A stretch of DNA of 49,542 nucleotides from G963674505 sp964575975 (GCA_964575975.1 CAZNTU010000014.1:1-49542), one strand, 5' to 3'. Numbered from the stretch's first letter, positions 17,430 through 26,779 are shown. Translations and numbers: made by a program. Notes: a model not told the origin generated them from the sequence alone.

Positions 17430-18971
17430 ATGACCACGAAAATTCTAATAAACGCGGTAGATCCGGAGGAATGCCGGATTGCGAACGTAAAGGACAGCAA
17501 GCTCGAGGAGTTTCAGATCGAAAGCTCGGGAAGGGAGATTATCAGGGGAAACATTTACAAGGGAGTGATCACGCGGATAGAACCGGCCCTCCAGGCGGCG
17601 TTCATCGATTTCGGGGTCGAACGCCACGGTTTTCTGCAAAAGCACGAAATTCACAGCGACTACTTTTTGGACAACCCTGCCGGCGACCGCTCCCTGAAAA
17701 ACATCCTGAAAAAAGGGCAGGAACTTCTCGTACAGGTGACGAAAGACCCATTGATGGAAAAAGGGGCCATGTTGACGACCTTCGTTTCCCTTCCCGGAAG
17801 ATACGTCGTGCTCATGCCCGGGAGCAAAAACAGGGGGGTCTCGAGGAAAATCGAGGAGGAAAAGGAGCGCAAGAGGCTCAAGGACATCCTGAACACGTTG
17901 AAAATCCCCGAGGAATTCGGAATCATAATCCGAACCGCCGGCAAGGACATTTCGAAAACCCTTTTGGACAAGGATGTCCGCCAACTTTTGAGGCTATGGA
18001 AAAGCATCATGGAAAAAGCCGTGAAAGCGCCGTCGCCCAGCCTTCTCTACAAGGACCGAAATCTGGTTGTGCGCGCCATACGCGACTATTTCACCGACGA
18101 CGTCTCCGGCATCCTCGTGGACGACGAGGCCGTATTCAACGAGGTCAAGGACTTCGTGAAGATCACCTCCCCGTCGCATACCAAAATCGTGAAGTTGCAC
18201 AAGGGCCCCAAACCCATATTCACCAAATACCAGCTCGAAAACCAGATCGCTTCCATTTTCGAAAACCGCGTGGGTTTGAAATCCGGAGGGTCCGTCGTGA
18301 TCCAGCAAACGGAAGCCCTGGTGGCCATCGACGTCAATTCCGGCAAGGGAACCCACAAGAATTCCATCGAGCAGACGGCCCTGATGACCAATATCGAGGC
18401 GGCCGAGGAAATCGCGAGACAGCTTAGGCTTCGGGACTTGGGCGGCCTGATCGTAATCGATTTCATCGACATGAGAGACTCCAAAAACAAACTGGAGGTG
18501 GAAAAGGCGCTGAAAGAACACGTCAAAAAGGACAAGGCGCGGACCAAGGTCGGGCGTATAAGCCGGTTCGGCTTGATGGAGATGTCGAGACAGAGAATCA
18601 GGCCTTCCATCGAGTTCGGAAGCTACGGTTCGTGCAAGTATTGCCAAGGCAAGGGACTTACGCCCTCCACCGAAACCTTGAGCGTCAGATTTTTGAGGAA
18701 GCTTCGGCTCGAGACTTTGAAGGACGACATCGTTTCCGTGAAAGGAAGGGTCCCTGTGGAGGTGGCCGACTACATCCTGAACAAAAAGAGGAAGGAACTG
18801 ATCGAACTTGAACTCAGGAGAGATTTGTGCATCGTCATAGAACCCGACTCCGCAATGCTTCCCGAAGACAGCGCCATTGTGTGCGAGCAGGGAAAGGAAA
18901 GGACCGCCCCGCCACCGGTCTCGAGCCAGGAACAGAAAAGCGAGGTTGACGACCGAACCCCGGTCCGGTAA
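17430..18971 (+). CDS. rng: ribonuclease G (RNase E/G family)
   Basis: A 513-residue endoribonuclease for rRNA maturation and mRNA decay. It has an N-terminal S1-like RNA-binding region (IYKGVITRIEPALQAAFIDFGVERHGFL by pattern), then the catalytic DNase I-like part with metal-binding Asp residues in VAIDVNSGK and IVIDFIDM, and the zinc-link motif CKYCQGKG that dimerises the enzyme. The length fits RNase G and not the longer RNase E with its scaffold tail. The start at 17430 matches the usual N-terminus (TKILINA); a longer frame from 17331 lacks similarity. A well-placed GGGAAG precedes it, with an AAGGAGG further upstream. Confidence 0.93.
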   Translation: MTTKILINAVDPEECRIANVKDSKLEEFQIESSGREIIRGNIYKGVITRIEPALQAAFIDFGVERHGFLQKHEIHSDYFLDNPAGDRSLKNILKKGQELLVQVTKDPLMEKGAMLTTFVSLPGRYVVLMPGSKNRGVSRKIEEEKERKRLKDILNTLKIPEEFGIIIRTAGKDISKTLLDKDVRQLLRLWKSIMEKAVKAPSPSLLYKDRNLVVRAIRDYFTDDVSGILVDDEAVFNEVKDFVKITSPSHTKIVKLHKGPKPIFTKYQLENQIASIFENRVGLKSGGSVVIQQTEALVAIDVNSGKGTHKNSIEQTALMTNIEAAEEIARQLRLRDLGGLIVIDFIDMRDSKNKLEVEKALKEHVKKDKARTKVGRISRFGLMEMSRQRIRPSIEFGSYGSCKYCQGKGLTPSTETLSVRFLRKLRLETLKDDIVSVKGRVPVEVADYILNKKRKELIELELRRDLCIVIEPDSAMLPEDSAIVCEQGKERTAPPPVSSQEQKSEVDDRTPVR

Positions 18972-19018
18972 CGATCGACGCTCGAAATGTCCTGTAAAAA
19001 TCGAAAACGAACGTAACG

Positions 19019-19126
19019 ATGTCCCGCGAAAATATCGAACCCTCCAATGGAGGTTTTCCTGTTTTATTGCTTGCGGCGGTCGTGTTGGCCATCGTGGCCG
19101 CCGGATGGTATTCCCGGCCGATATAG
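19019..19126 (+). CDS. possible 35-residue single-span membrane peptide
   Basis: ATG 19019 opens 35 codons ending in TAG at 19124-19126. Residues ~14-28 (PVLLLAAVVLAIVAAGW) form one clear transmembrane helix, with a polar N-terminus and a short SRPI tail. This composition is unusual for random intergenic sequence. No ribosome-binding site is evident upstream and no family is recognised, so it may be a remnant or chance. It lies between rng and the yajC-secD-secF operon. Confidence 0.35.
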   Translation: MSRENIEPSNGGFPVLLLAAVVLAIVAAGWYSRPI

Positions 19127-19255
19127 TCCGGAAAAAAGTCCGAAACAACCACGGCTCGCGGCCCTGCGGCCGCTCCGGAAACCGGGTGGCCTCCTGGAAT
19201 CGTTCGCATGCCGGTCCGCGTGGAAGAACAAAACGTGAAAATCTTGATATAAGGT

Positions 19256-19284
19256 TTGACGAAAAATCCCGTATCAAGTATATG
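19256..19284 (+). promoter_or_regulatory. sigma-70 promoter of the yajC-secD-secF operon
   Basis: TTGACG (19256-19261), a 17-base spacer and TATATG (19279-19284) give a good housekeeping promoter, about 120 bases before yajC. Confidence 0.55.
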
Positions 19285-19403
19285 AGCGCAAATTTTTTCC
19301 GATCGCGCTTTATTTTTTTGCGCTTTTCCATTATGCGTTTTACCATGTTGTTTGCATTCGTTCGGAAGAACGTTCAACAATAATTCTGCAAGGAGGTTTT
19401 ATC

Positions 19404-19769
19404 TTGGTTGACATCGTTTACGCAATGGGCCAGGGAGGCGCTGCCGGACAGGGGGCGCAGGGAGGATTCGCCGCGTTCGTTCCCCTTATCTTGATGTTCG
19501 TCATTTTTTATTTCTTGTTGATCAGGCCTCAGCAAAAAAAGACGAAAGAACATCGGGAAATGATCGACAATTTGAAGAAAGGCGACAGAATCATAACCGC
19601 CGGCGGGATTTACGGGCGCATCACGGGGATAGAAGAGTCCACGATTACTCTTGAAATAGCGGACAAAGTTCGAATCAAGCTGGCCAAACACAATGTCGGC
19701 GCGTTGGTTTCCGCCCAGTCGGTTCCGGCCGCAAAAAACGCCAAATCCGAAGAAGAAAAATCCAAATAG
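19404..19769 (+). CDS. yajC: preprotein translocase subunit YajC
   Basis: A 121-residue inner-membrane protein that associates with SecDF. It has one membrane segment at residues ~23-42 (FVPLILMFVIFYFLLIRPQ), the family motif RPQQKK, and a cytosolic beta domain with GDRIITAGGIYGRI. The Gly/Ala-rich N-terminal stretch is typical. It starts with TTG at 19404 after a perfect AAGGAGG. It is the first gene of yajC-secD-secF. About 175 bases with two hairpins separate it from secD. Confidence 0.93.
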   Translation: MVDIVYAMGQGGAAGQGAQGGFAAFVPLILMFVIFYFLLIRPQQKKTKEHREMIDNLKKGDRIITAGGIYGRITGIEESTITLEIADKVRIKLAKHNVGALVSAQSVPAAKNAKSEEEKSK

Positions 19770-19785
19770 GAATTTTCCTTTTATA

Positions 19786-19859
19786 AAAGCCCCTTTGAAA
19801 AAGGCAAACGCGCGATCCTTGACGTTTTTTTTTGCGCATCCTGCTCTTCAAGGGGCTTT
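19786..19859 (+). promoter_or_regulatory. long stem-loop after yajC
   Basis: AAAGCCCCTTTGAA (19786-19799) pairs with TTCAAGGGGCTTT (19847-19859), leaving one bulged T. The internal part can fold further, and it carries a run of ten T at 19824-19833. It could attenuate transcription from yajC into secD or protect the yajC mRNA. Confidence 0.6.
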
Positions 19860-19874
19860 CATATGGTGTGGGGG

Positions 19875-19894
19875 ATATCGTTTGAAAACGATAT
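19875..19894. promoter_or_regulatory. perfect 20-bp palindromic element before secD
   Basis: ATATCGTTT (19875-19883), GA, AAACGATAT (19886-19894): a perfect 9-bp inverted repeat, 49 bases before the secD start. It could be a protein-binding operator or a small RNA hairpin in the yajC-secD spacer. Confidence 0.5.
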
Positions 19895-19943
19895 GCGTCG
19901 TCGAATCTACAACCTTTGATATTGATCGAAAGGAAAAGAACCA

Positions 19944-21521
19944 TTGAAAAAGATATCGTGGCGACTGGTTTTGATCCTGGCGGTTTTCATCGTCGCGCTC
20001 GTATACATGCTTCCGACCATTGATCCGTCAATATGGCCCCGTAAGAAGATCAACCTGGGTCTGGATCTTCAAGGCGGAATGCATCTTATTCTCGAAGTCG
20101 AAACCGGAAAAGCCGTCGAAAGCACTATCGAGAGATACCGCCAGGAAATTCGGGACATGGCCAAGGATAAAAAACTCCCGAGCGTGACCGTCGATACCCT
20201 TGGCGGAAAGCAGTTGGCCGTGATAATAGCGGAGCCGGAACAGGAAAAGGAATTCCAGGAATTGCTCGACAAGGAATTCCGCGATCTTCGGCTTGTTTCC
20301 CGTACACAGGATGGAGATTCCGTGAAAATCGCGCTCGATCTTCCGGACGGGGAAACGGACCGAATCAAAACCATGGCAGTCCAGCAGGCGCTCGAAACCA
20401 TTCGCAACCGGATCGACCAGTTCGGCGTCAGCGAGCCGGACATTCGCTTGCAGGGCGAGGACCGGATTCTTGTTCAGCTTCCGGGCGTCAGCGACACCCG
20501 CAGGGCCAAGGAGCTTATCGGCAAGACGGCTCTCTTGGAGTTCAAGCTGGTCAAGGACGACGCCGACCCGGAAGCGGCCGTCCAAAACGGACCGCCCCCC
20601 GGAAGCGAGCTTCGCTACCAAGTCCGCACGGACCCCCAAACCAACAGGGAAATCAAGACTCCGTTCGTTCTCCAAAGCAGAACCCTTCTGACAGGCGCCT
20701 ATCTGACCGACGCGCGGGTCCAGATCGATTCCCAGTTCAACGAACCTTACGTCACGATCAACTTCGACAAGAAAGGCGCCAGGATCTTCGAACGGGTAAC
20801 AGGCGAGAACGTACAAAAGCGCCTTGCGATCGTCTTGGACAACAACGTTTACTCGGCGCCAGTCATCCAGGAGAGGATCGCCGGCGGGGAAGCCCGAATT
20901 ACGGGGTATTTCACCACCGAGGAAGCGCGCGACCTGGCGATCGTTCTGCGCGCGGGCGCTCTGCCCGCTCCCGTCGAAATTTTGGAGGAAAGAACCGTCG
21001 GACCATCCCTGGGAGCCGATTCCATCAGGAAAGGACTGTTTTCCATGGCCGTGGGCGGCCTTCTTGTCGTAGTCTTCATGGCAATATACTACAAAGTTTC
21101 CGGAATCATTGCCGATTTGGCCCTGATTTTGAACATCCTGCTGATCGCCGCCGGGCTGGCCGCCTTTCAAGCCACGTTGACACTTCCCGGCATCGCGGGC
21201 ATCATTCTGACCATCGGTATGGCCGTGGACGCCAACGTGCTCATTTTCGAAAGGGTGCGAGAGGAACTGCATATCGGAAAAACGCCCAGAGCAGCCGTGG
21301 ACGCGGGCTTCGAAAGAGCGACCCTGACCATTCTGGACGCCAACGTGACCACCCTGATCGCCGCGCTCGTGTTGTTCCAGTTCGGCACGGGACCCGTGAA
21401 AGGCTTCGCTGTGACATTGAGTCTCGGCGTCATTGCCAGCCTCTTTACCGCCCTGATCCTTACGCGGTCCATTTTCGAATACCTTTTGATCAGTCGCAAG
21501 GTCAAAACTTTGAGCATATGA
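19944..21521 (+). CDS. secD: protein translocase subunit SecD
   Basis: A 525-residue RND-type membrane protein that, with SecF, uses the proton gradient to pull exported proteins out of SecYEG. Signatures are the first membrane segment near the N-terminus, LGLDLQGGMHLILEV, the first periplasmic domain, GVSEPDIRLQGEDRILVQLPG, and the C-terminal five-helix bundle with GIAGIILTIGMAVDANVLIFERVREE. Starts with TTG at 19944 after AAAGGAAAAG. secF follows after 86 bases. Confidence 0.96.
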   Translation: MKKISWRLVLILAVFIVALVYMLPTIDPSIWPRKKINLGLDLQGGMHLILEVETGKAVESTIERYRQEIRDMAKDKKLPSVTVDTLGGKQLAVIIAEPEQEKEFQELLDKEFRDLRLVSRTQDGDSVKIALDLPDGETDRIKTMAVQQALETIRNRIDQFGVSEPDIRLQGEDRILVQLPGVSDTRRAKELIGKTALLEFKLVKDDADPEAAVQNGPPPGSELRYQVRTDPQTNREIKTPFVLQSRTLLTGAYLTDARVQIDSQFNEPYVTINFDKKGARIFERVTGENVQKRLAIVLDNNVYSAPVIQERIAGGEARITGYFTTEEARDLAIVLRAGALPAPVEILEERTVGPSLGADSIRKGLFSMAVGGLLVVVFMAIYYKVSGIIADLALILNILLIAAGLAAFQATLTLPGIAGIILTIGMAVDANVLIFERVREELHIGKTPRAAVDAGFERATLTILDANVTTLIAALVLFQFGTGPVKGFAVTLSLGVIASLFTALILTRSIFEYLLISRKVKTLSI

Positions 21522-21607
21522 CACGTTGACGTTTCGGACAGCTTCCTTACAGAGGCTCGAAAAGCATTCCTCAACGCGACAAGAACAATGATTTTTCGGA
21601 GGAACCG

Positions 21608-22648
21608 ATGCAATTCGTAAAACCCGGCATAAACATCGATTTCATAGGCAAAAGGAAAATCGCCTATGCCGTTTCCTTTCTTTTCATTATCGTCAGCCTC
21701 GGCTCGTTGCTGATTCACGGAGGCCCCCGGTACGGAATAGACTTCGCGGGCGGCACGCTTATTCAGGTGAAATTCGGCTCCCCGGTGAAAATAGGGGATG
21801 TCAAGCAGGGCCTTGCCAATTTGAACATAGGAAGCCCGTCCGTTCAGCGGTTCGGCGAGAGAGACGAAAACGAATATTTGATCCGCACGGACATCTCGGA
21901 AACCGAGAGCGGAGACTTGACCGAACAGCTGCAAACCGGTTTGAAAGAGGCGACCGGCAGCGAAGTCGAAGTCAGGAGGATCGAAATGGTCGGCCCGCAA
22001 GTAGGAAAGGATTTGCGGGAAAAAGCGCTGTTCGCCATGTTTTTCGCCCTCCTGTTCATCACCGTCTATATTTCCGGGCGTTTCGAGTTGAAATGGTTGC
22101 TGAGCTTCGTGATGGCCGTGGCGCTCGTCGGGGCGGTCTACCTATTCTCCCTCTTCAAGGTCAGCATTCCCTTTCTGATCGCCGCCGCACTGATCGTGAG
22201 CCTCGCCCTGTTCTGGTTTCTCGAACTGAAATACGCCATGGGCGCCATCGTCGCCCTGATTCACGACGTCCTTATAACCATCGGCGTATTTTCCATCTTC
22301 GACATCGAATTCACCCTTCCCATAATCGCCGCCTTGTTGACGATCATAGGGTACTCCCTGAACGATACGATCATCGTCTTCGACCGCATCAGGGAAAACC
22401 TCAGAAAATTCAGCCGAAAACCGTTGGCCGCCGTTATAAACCGAAGCGTGAACGAAACATTGTCCCGGACCCTGTTGACATCCGGGACCACCATGATCGT
22501 GGTACTCTCCCTGTTGCTTCTGGGCGGGGGGATCATCCACGATTTCGCGTTCGCCATCACCATCGGCATCGTCGTGGGAACCTATTCCTCCGTATACGTG
22601 GCGAGTCCGATTCTGCTGGCTTGGAGCGCCAGGAAAAAAGCGGAATGA
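21608..22648 (+). CDS. secF: protein translocase subunit SecF
   Basis: A 346-residue partner of SecD. It shows an N-terminal membrane helix, the periplasmic segment GGPRYGIDFAGGTLIQVKF, the motif RIEMVGPQVGKDLREKA, and the C-terminal helices with IIGYSLNDTIIVFDRIREN, the SecF signature. The start at 21608 is preceded by GGAGGAACC. It completes the yajC-secD-secF export operon; dprA starts 54 bases later on the same strand and may be co-transcribed. Confidence 0.96.
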   Translation: MQFVKPGINIDFIGKRKIAYAVSFLFIIVSLGSLLIHGGPRYGIDFAGGTLIQVKFGSPVKIGDVKQGLANLNIGSPSVQRFGERDENEYLIRTDISETESGDLTEQLQTGLKEATGSEVEVRRIEMVGPQVGKDLREKALFAMFFALLFITVYISGRFELKWLLSFVMAVALVGAVYLFSLFKVSIPFLIAAALIVSLALFWFLELKYAMGAIVALIHDVLITIGVFSIFDIEFTLPIIAALLTIIGYSLNDTIIVFDRIRENLRKFSRKPLAAVINRSVNETLSRTLLTSGTTMIVVLSLLLLGGGIIHDFAFAITIGIVVGTYSSVYVASPILLAWSARKKAE

Positions 22649-22702
22649 CTTTGCGGCGATCGCGACGCAGAGTCATCCAGGACCTGAAAAATTGTCGAAG
22701 AA

Positions 22703-23836
22703 ATGCCAGAAACCGTTCCGGAAAAAGTATTCCCATGGTTTGCACTCAAGAGCGTGCCGAGGGTCGGGAATATTCTTTTCAAGAGGCTGATCGACCGTTT
22801 TTCGACGCCCGAGAATGTTTTCGCCGCGTCCGTGGAGGAATTGTGCGGGATCGAGGGCATATCCGTCGGGCTGGCCAACCTTCTGAAAAACCATAGGATC
22901 GGGGCGGAGGTCAAAAGGGAAATCGATCTCGCCGTCGAGAAGGGTTTCGAAATCGTGACCTTCTCGGACGCGGACTATCCTCCCCTTTTGCGCCAAATCC
23001 CCGATCCGCCCCCCTTTCTGTACGTATCGGGGAAACTGGACCCGAAAAGCGACCATATCGGCGTGGTGGGCTCCAGAACCCCTACCTCGTACGGAATGTC
23101 CGCCGCGAAAAGGATCTCGAGGGACTTGTCGTCGTTAGGATTCACCGTGGCAAGCGGCATGGCGAGGGGAATCGATTCTTCCGCCCACGAGGGCGCCCTG
23201 GCCGGAGGCGGAAAAACCGTGGCGGTCTTGGGTAGCGGCCTGGAAAGGATTTATCCGCCCGAAAATCGAAAACTCTTCCGGGAAATTTCGGAAAACGGCG
23301 CCGTCGTCTCCGAATTCCCTCTCCAGTCCCCGCCCGAGGCACACCATTTTCCAATTCGCAACCGGATCATCAGCGGAATGTGTTTGGGCGTGGTGGTGGT
23401 GGAAGCCGCCAAAAAAAGCGGAAGTCTGATTACGGCTCGTCTTGCCGCCGAACAGAACAGAGAGGTGTTCGCCGTGCCCGGCAGCATCAAATCCTTCAAA
23501 AGCTCCGGCGCCCACAACCTGATCAAACAGGGCGCCACGCTCGTCGAAAGCGCCGGCGACATCGTCGAGGAGCTGAAACCGCAGATGCGCCGCGGTCTTG
23601 AATCCTCGGACGATGATGTGTATCATGAAGGCGCGCCGAAAAACGCGGCCGATTTGGACCCGGACGAGCGAAAAGTCGTTGGCAGCCTGGAGCCATACCC
23701 GATTCACATAGACGAGCTGATCCGTAAAACCGCGTTGGAACCGGGACGGCTTTCCGGCATTCTTTTGAAACTCGAACTCGAGGGATTGGTCGAGCAATCG
23801 CCCGGAAAATGCTTTTCGTTGAAAATCCGCGGCTGA
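22703..23836 (+). CDS. dprA: DNA-processing protein DprA
   Basis: A 377-residue protein that protects incoming single-stranded DNA and loads RecA during natural transformation. It has an N-terminal helix-hairpin-helix/SAM-like part, the Rossmann-like core with GVVGSRTPTSYG, ASGMARGIDSSAHEGAL, VAVLGSGLERIYPPEN and IRNRIISG, and a C-terminal winged helix (residues ~315-377). DprA is widespread in non-competent bacteria too, so competence cannot be concluded. It is followed by topA on the same strand, the classic dprA-topA pair. Confidence 0.94.
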   Translation: MPETVPEKVFPWFALKSVPRVGNILFKRLIDRFSTPENVFAASVEELCGIEGISVGLANLLKNHRIGAEVKREIDLAVEKGFEIVTFSDADYPPLLRQIPDPPPFLYVSGKLDPKSDHIGVVGSRTPTSYGMSAAKRISRDLSSLGFTVASGMARGIDSSAHEGALAGGGKTVAVLGSGLERIYPPENRKLFREISENGAVVSEFPLQSPPEAHHFPIRNRIISGMCLGVVVVEAAKKSGSLITARLAAEQNREVFAVPGSIKSFKSSGAHNLIKQGATLVESAGDIVEELKPQMRRGLESSDDDVYHEGAPKNAADLDPDERKVVGSLEPYPIHIDELIRKTALEPGRLSGILLKLELEGLVEQSPGKCFSLKIRG

Positions 23837-23913
23837 AAAACATTCGCTTCCGAAAAAACAGAACCTCGGGCGCGCGAAATAACGTGCCCGGAAACAACGT
23901 GTAAGGAGTCGTC

Positions 23914-26208
23914 GTGAGCAAACCGCTTCTTGTCGTCGAATCGCCGACAAAAGTCAAGACATTGCAAAAATACCTGGGCAAGGATTACACCATCGCCGCC
24001 ACTATCGGGCATATCAAGGACTTGCCGCCGAACAGTCTGGGCGTCGACGTGGAAAACGGGTTCGAACCCCAGTACAAGAATATCGCGGGAAAACAGAAGA
24101 TAATCGCGTCCTTGAAAAAGGCGGCGGGTTCCGCCGAAGACGTGTACCTTGCGCCCGACCCCGACCGCGAAGGAGAGGCCATCGCGTGGCACGCCGCGGA
24201 CATCCTGAAAAAGAAGGGGCGCAGGTTCCATCGCGTTCTTTTCCACGAACTGACCGAAAAGGCCATCAAACAAGCCATGTCGTCCCCCGAGGAACTTCAC
24301 GCCCACAAGTACGAGGCCCAAAAGGCCCGGCGGGTACTCGACCGGTTGGTGGGATACGAGGTTTCCCCGCTTCTGTGGAGAAAAGTCCAAGGCGGCCTGA
24401 GCGCCGGACGCGTGCAGTCGGTGGCCCTTCGAATCATTTGCGAAAGGGAGAGGGCCATCCAGGCCTTCGAACCCGAAGAATACTGGAGCATAACCGCCCT
24501 TCTGGAGGGCCACTCCCCTCCCCCGTTTTCCGCGAAACTGGCGAAACAGGACGGCAGGAAGATCAATATCCCCGACGAAAAAACCGCGGACGAAATTCTG
24601 CGGGAACTGAAAGCGAACCGGCCGTCGGTGGAAAAGATCAACCGGAAAACGATCAAGAGAAATCCCCAGCCCCCTTTTACCACGAGCAAGCTCCAACAGG
24701 ACGCTATTCGAAAACTGCGGTTTTCCGCGAAAAAAACCATGACCGTTGCGCAACAGTTGTACGAGGGCATCGAGCTGGGTCCCGGGGAATCGGTGGGATT
24801 GATCACGTACATGAGAACCGACTCCGTCCGTATCTCCCAGGAATCGGCGGAGGAGGCTGCGGCTTTTGTCAAACAAAAGTTCGGCCCCGACTATTCGTTG
24901 GACAAGCCTCGTTTCTACAAGAACAGCAAGAAGGCGCAGGACGCCCACGAAGCGGTTCGTCCGACATCCGTCTTCCATACGCCCGATAATGCGGCCCCGT
25001 ATCTTACCCCGGACCAGAGGGCTCTCTACGAATTGATCTGGAAACGATTCGTCGCCTCCCAGATGGCACAGGCGCAAATCGACCAAGTGACGGTCTCCAT
25101 TGCATGCGGCCGCTACACGTTCACGGCTTCGGGCTCCAGCGTCAAGTTCCCGGGCTACCTGGCCCTCTACAACGGGGAAGACCAGGACGGCGCGGCGGAC
25201 GGCCCGAAGGAACAGCTTCCGGAACTTGCCGAAAACATGCCGCTCAAGGTCCACGAGTACGACCCGAAACAGCATTTCACGCAACCCCCTCCCCGCTTTT
25301 CCGAAGCCTCGCTGGTCAAGGAACTGGAGGAAAACGGCATCGGACGTCCCAGCACCTACGCCACGATTCTTTCCACGATTCGGGACAAGGGCTATGTCAA
25401 TCTCGACAAAGGATATTTCAGGCCAAGCGAACTGGGCTTTATCGTAAACGACCTGCTTATCCGCAACTTCCCCGAGATCTTCAGCGTGGATTTCACCTCC
25501 AAGATGGAGGACAACCTCGACATGCTGGAGGCCTCCGAGGCCAACGCGGAGGATGTCCTCAAACGCTTCTACGACCCGTTCAAAAAGAATCTGGACGCGG
25601 CCGTGACCGACATGCTCAGCGTCAAAGGCGTCGGATTCCCCACAGGTTTGAAATGCCCGGAATGCGGGTCGGACATTCATCTGAAAATGGGTAAAAACGG
25701 CCCGTTCCTTGCCTGCAACGCCTATCCCGAATGCAAATTCACGCGGGACTATGTCCGGGACGAAAAGGGAAACATTAAACCCGTCGAGCCCGCTATCGAA
25801 GAAAACTCCGACCGCGCCTGCGAAAAATGCGGCAAGCCCATGGTGGTCAAATCCGGAAAATACGGACAGTTTCTCGCCTGCACCGGCTATCCCGAATGCA
25901 AGAACACCAAGTCCCTGGACCCCAAGGAAACCGGGAAGGCAACTGGCGTGGGTTGCCCCGAACCGGATTGCGACGGCGAACTCGTGGAAAGAAAATCAAA
26001 GCGGGGCAAGGTTTTCTTCGGATGCAGCCGTTTCCCCAAATGCAAGTTCGCCACTTGGGATACGCCCATGGACAGAACATGCCCCGAATGCGGCTCCAAG
26101 TATCTGGTGAGAAAGTCGTCCAAAAAGCTTGGAGAATATCTCGCGTGCCCGGACAAGAATTGCGGCTACAAGGAACTGGCCGAGAAACAAGAGAAAGATT
26201 CGCAATGA
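23914..26208 (+). CDS. topA: DNA topoisomerase I
   Basis: A 764-residue type IA topoisomerase that relaxes negative supercoils. The TOPRIM domain is at the N-terminus (LLVVESPTKVKTLQKYLG; acidic DPDREGEAIAWH), and the catalytic Tyr299 is in LITYMRTDSVRIS. The C-terminus carries four four-Cys zinc fingers (CPECGSDIH, CEKCGKPMV, CPEPDCDGE, CPECGSKYL). Start at GTG 23914 after AAGGAG. Its stop overlaps the ATG of the next small gene (ATGA), so the two are translationally coupled. Confidence 0.96.
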   Translation: MSKPLLVVESPTKVKTLQKYLGKDYTIAATIGHIKDLPPNSLGVDVENGFEPQYKNIAGKQKIIASLKKAAGSAEDVYLAPDPDREGEAIAWHAADILKKKGRRFHRVLFHELTEKAIKQAMSSPEELHAHKYEAQKARRVLDRLVGYEVSPLLWRKVQGGLSAGRVQSVALRIICERERAIQAFEPEEYWSITALLEGHSPPPFSAKLAKQDGRKINIPDEKTADEILRELKANRPSVEKINRKTIKRNPQPPFTTSKLQQDAIRKLRFSAKKTMTVAQQLYEGIELGPGESVGLITYMRTDSVRISQESAEEAAAFVKQKFGPDYSLDKPRFYKNSKKAQDAHEAVRPTSVFHTPDNAAPYLTPDQRALYELIWKRFVASQMAQAQIDQVTVSIACGRYTFTASGSSVKFPGYLALYNGEDQDGAADGPKEQLPELAENMPLKVHEYDPKQHFTQPPPRFSEASLVKELEENGIGRPSTYATILSTIRDKGYVNLDKGYFRPSELGFIVNDLLIRNFPEIFSVDFTSKMEDNLDMLEASEANAEDVLKRFYDPFKKNLDAAVTDMLSVKGVGFPTGLKCPECGSDIHLKMGKNGPFLACNAYPECKFTRDYVRDEKGNIKPVEPAIEENSDRACEKCGKPMVVKSGKYGQFLACTGYPECKNTKSLDPKETGKATGVGCPEPDCDGELVERKSKRGKVFFGCSRFPKCKFATWDTPMDRTCPECGSKYLVRKSSKKLGEYLACPDKNCGYKELAEKQEKDSQ

Positions 26209-26552
26209 ACTGCATCGACGCGATCGAAGGTTCGGTAAAGTCGATCATCGGGAAACTTCACAAGGTCTTTCTGGAGGACAGACTCGACGACGCCGAATAT
26301 ATCCGGAATGTGAAAGCCGTCTTGCGCGGCACGGACGAGTTCGTCGAAAGCAACAAGGAACTCCTGGTCGATCCCAAAATCCTTCGGCAGGTACTCTACG
26401 CCTTTTCCAAGGAACTGTGGCTTTCGGCCTTGAAAACCAGGCTTCGCCAGGAGTCGGAATCCGAAGGAAGAGAATGGGACGGCGAAGAGAACGACGAATA
26501 TTACGAATATTATTTCGATTACATCTACGCGCACAGCATATACCCGAAATAA
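26205..26552 (+). CDS. conserved-looking hypothetical protein coupled to topA
   Basis: A 115-residue soluble, largely helical protein with an acidic and Tyr-rich tail (EENDEYYEYYFDYIYAHSIYPK, given by pattern). The ATG at 26205 overlaps the topA stop, and the next gene begins 7 bases after its end, so it is the second gene of a tight run. I do not recognise the family. The overlap with topA and the clean reading frame support it as real. Confidence 0.7.
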   Translation: MNCIDAIEGSVKSIIGKLHKVFLEDRLDDAEYIRNVKAVLRGTDEFVESNKELLVDPKILRQVLYAFSKELWLSALKTRLRQESESEGREWDGEENDEYYEYYFDYIYAHSIYPK

Positions 26553-26559
26553 TCGGAGC

Positions 26560-26757
26560 ATGAAAAAAGGACTGGCAAAGATGCCGTTGGAAATCGACAA
26601 CAAGAAAGAGAACGAAAAACCCGAATCCATGGACGATGAAATGGAAATCGACGAACTCGAAATCCAATCCGAAATAGAAAACATCATGGAAAAAGTCGAT
26701 GTCATTCTGAAAAAAATCAAGGAAGCATACCCCAAGGAACAAAACCCTAACCTCTAA
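26560..26757 (+). CDS. small acidic coiled-coil protein
   Basis: A 65-residue charged protein rich in Glu, Lys and Asp. Residues ~25-58 have a heptad-like pattern of Ile/Leu/Met (MEIDELEIQSEIENIMEKVDVILKKI, by pattern), suggesting a coiled coil. The ATG at 26560 has CGGAG just upstream. It sits between the topA-coupled gene and the histidine kinase, 22 bases before the latter, likely in one transcript. Family unknown; it may be an adaptor for the kinase system. Confidence 0.55.
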   Translation: MKKGLAKMPLEIDNKKENEKPESMDDEMEIDELEIQSEIENIMEKVDVILKKIKEAYPKEQNPNL

Positions 26758-26779
26758 CTCGCGCAAAAAGGCGGGCTGT

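Larger units (their letters stand above)
18972..19403. other. intergenic region between rng and yajC
   Basis: 432 bases with no long gene. It holds a possible 35-codon membrane peptide (19019-19126), several GC-rich short self-complementary words around 19150-19170 (GCGGCC/GGCCGC), a good sigma-70 promoter at 19256-19284, and an AT-rich leader before yajC. No tRNA or known structured RNA is recognised. Confidence 0.6.

Noticed and set aside
23704..25680. A 658-codon minus-strand frame opposite topA and dprA
   Set aside because: Antisense shadow; no recognisable motif and the plus strand encodes two complete known proteins.
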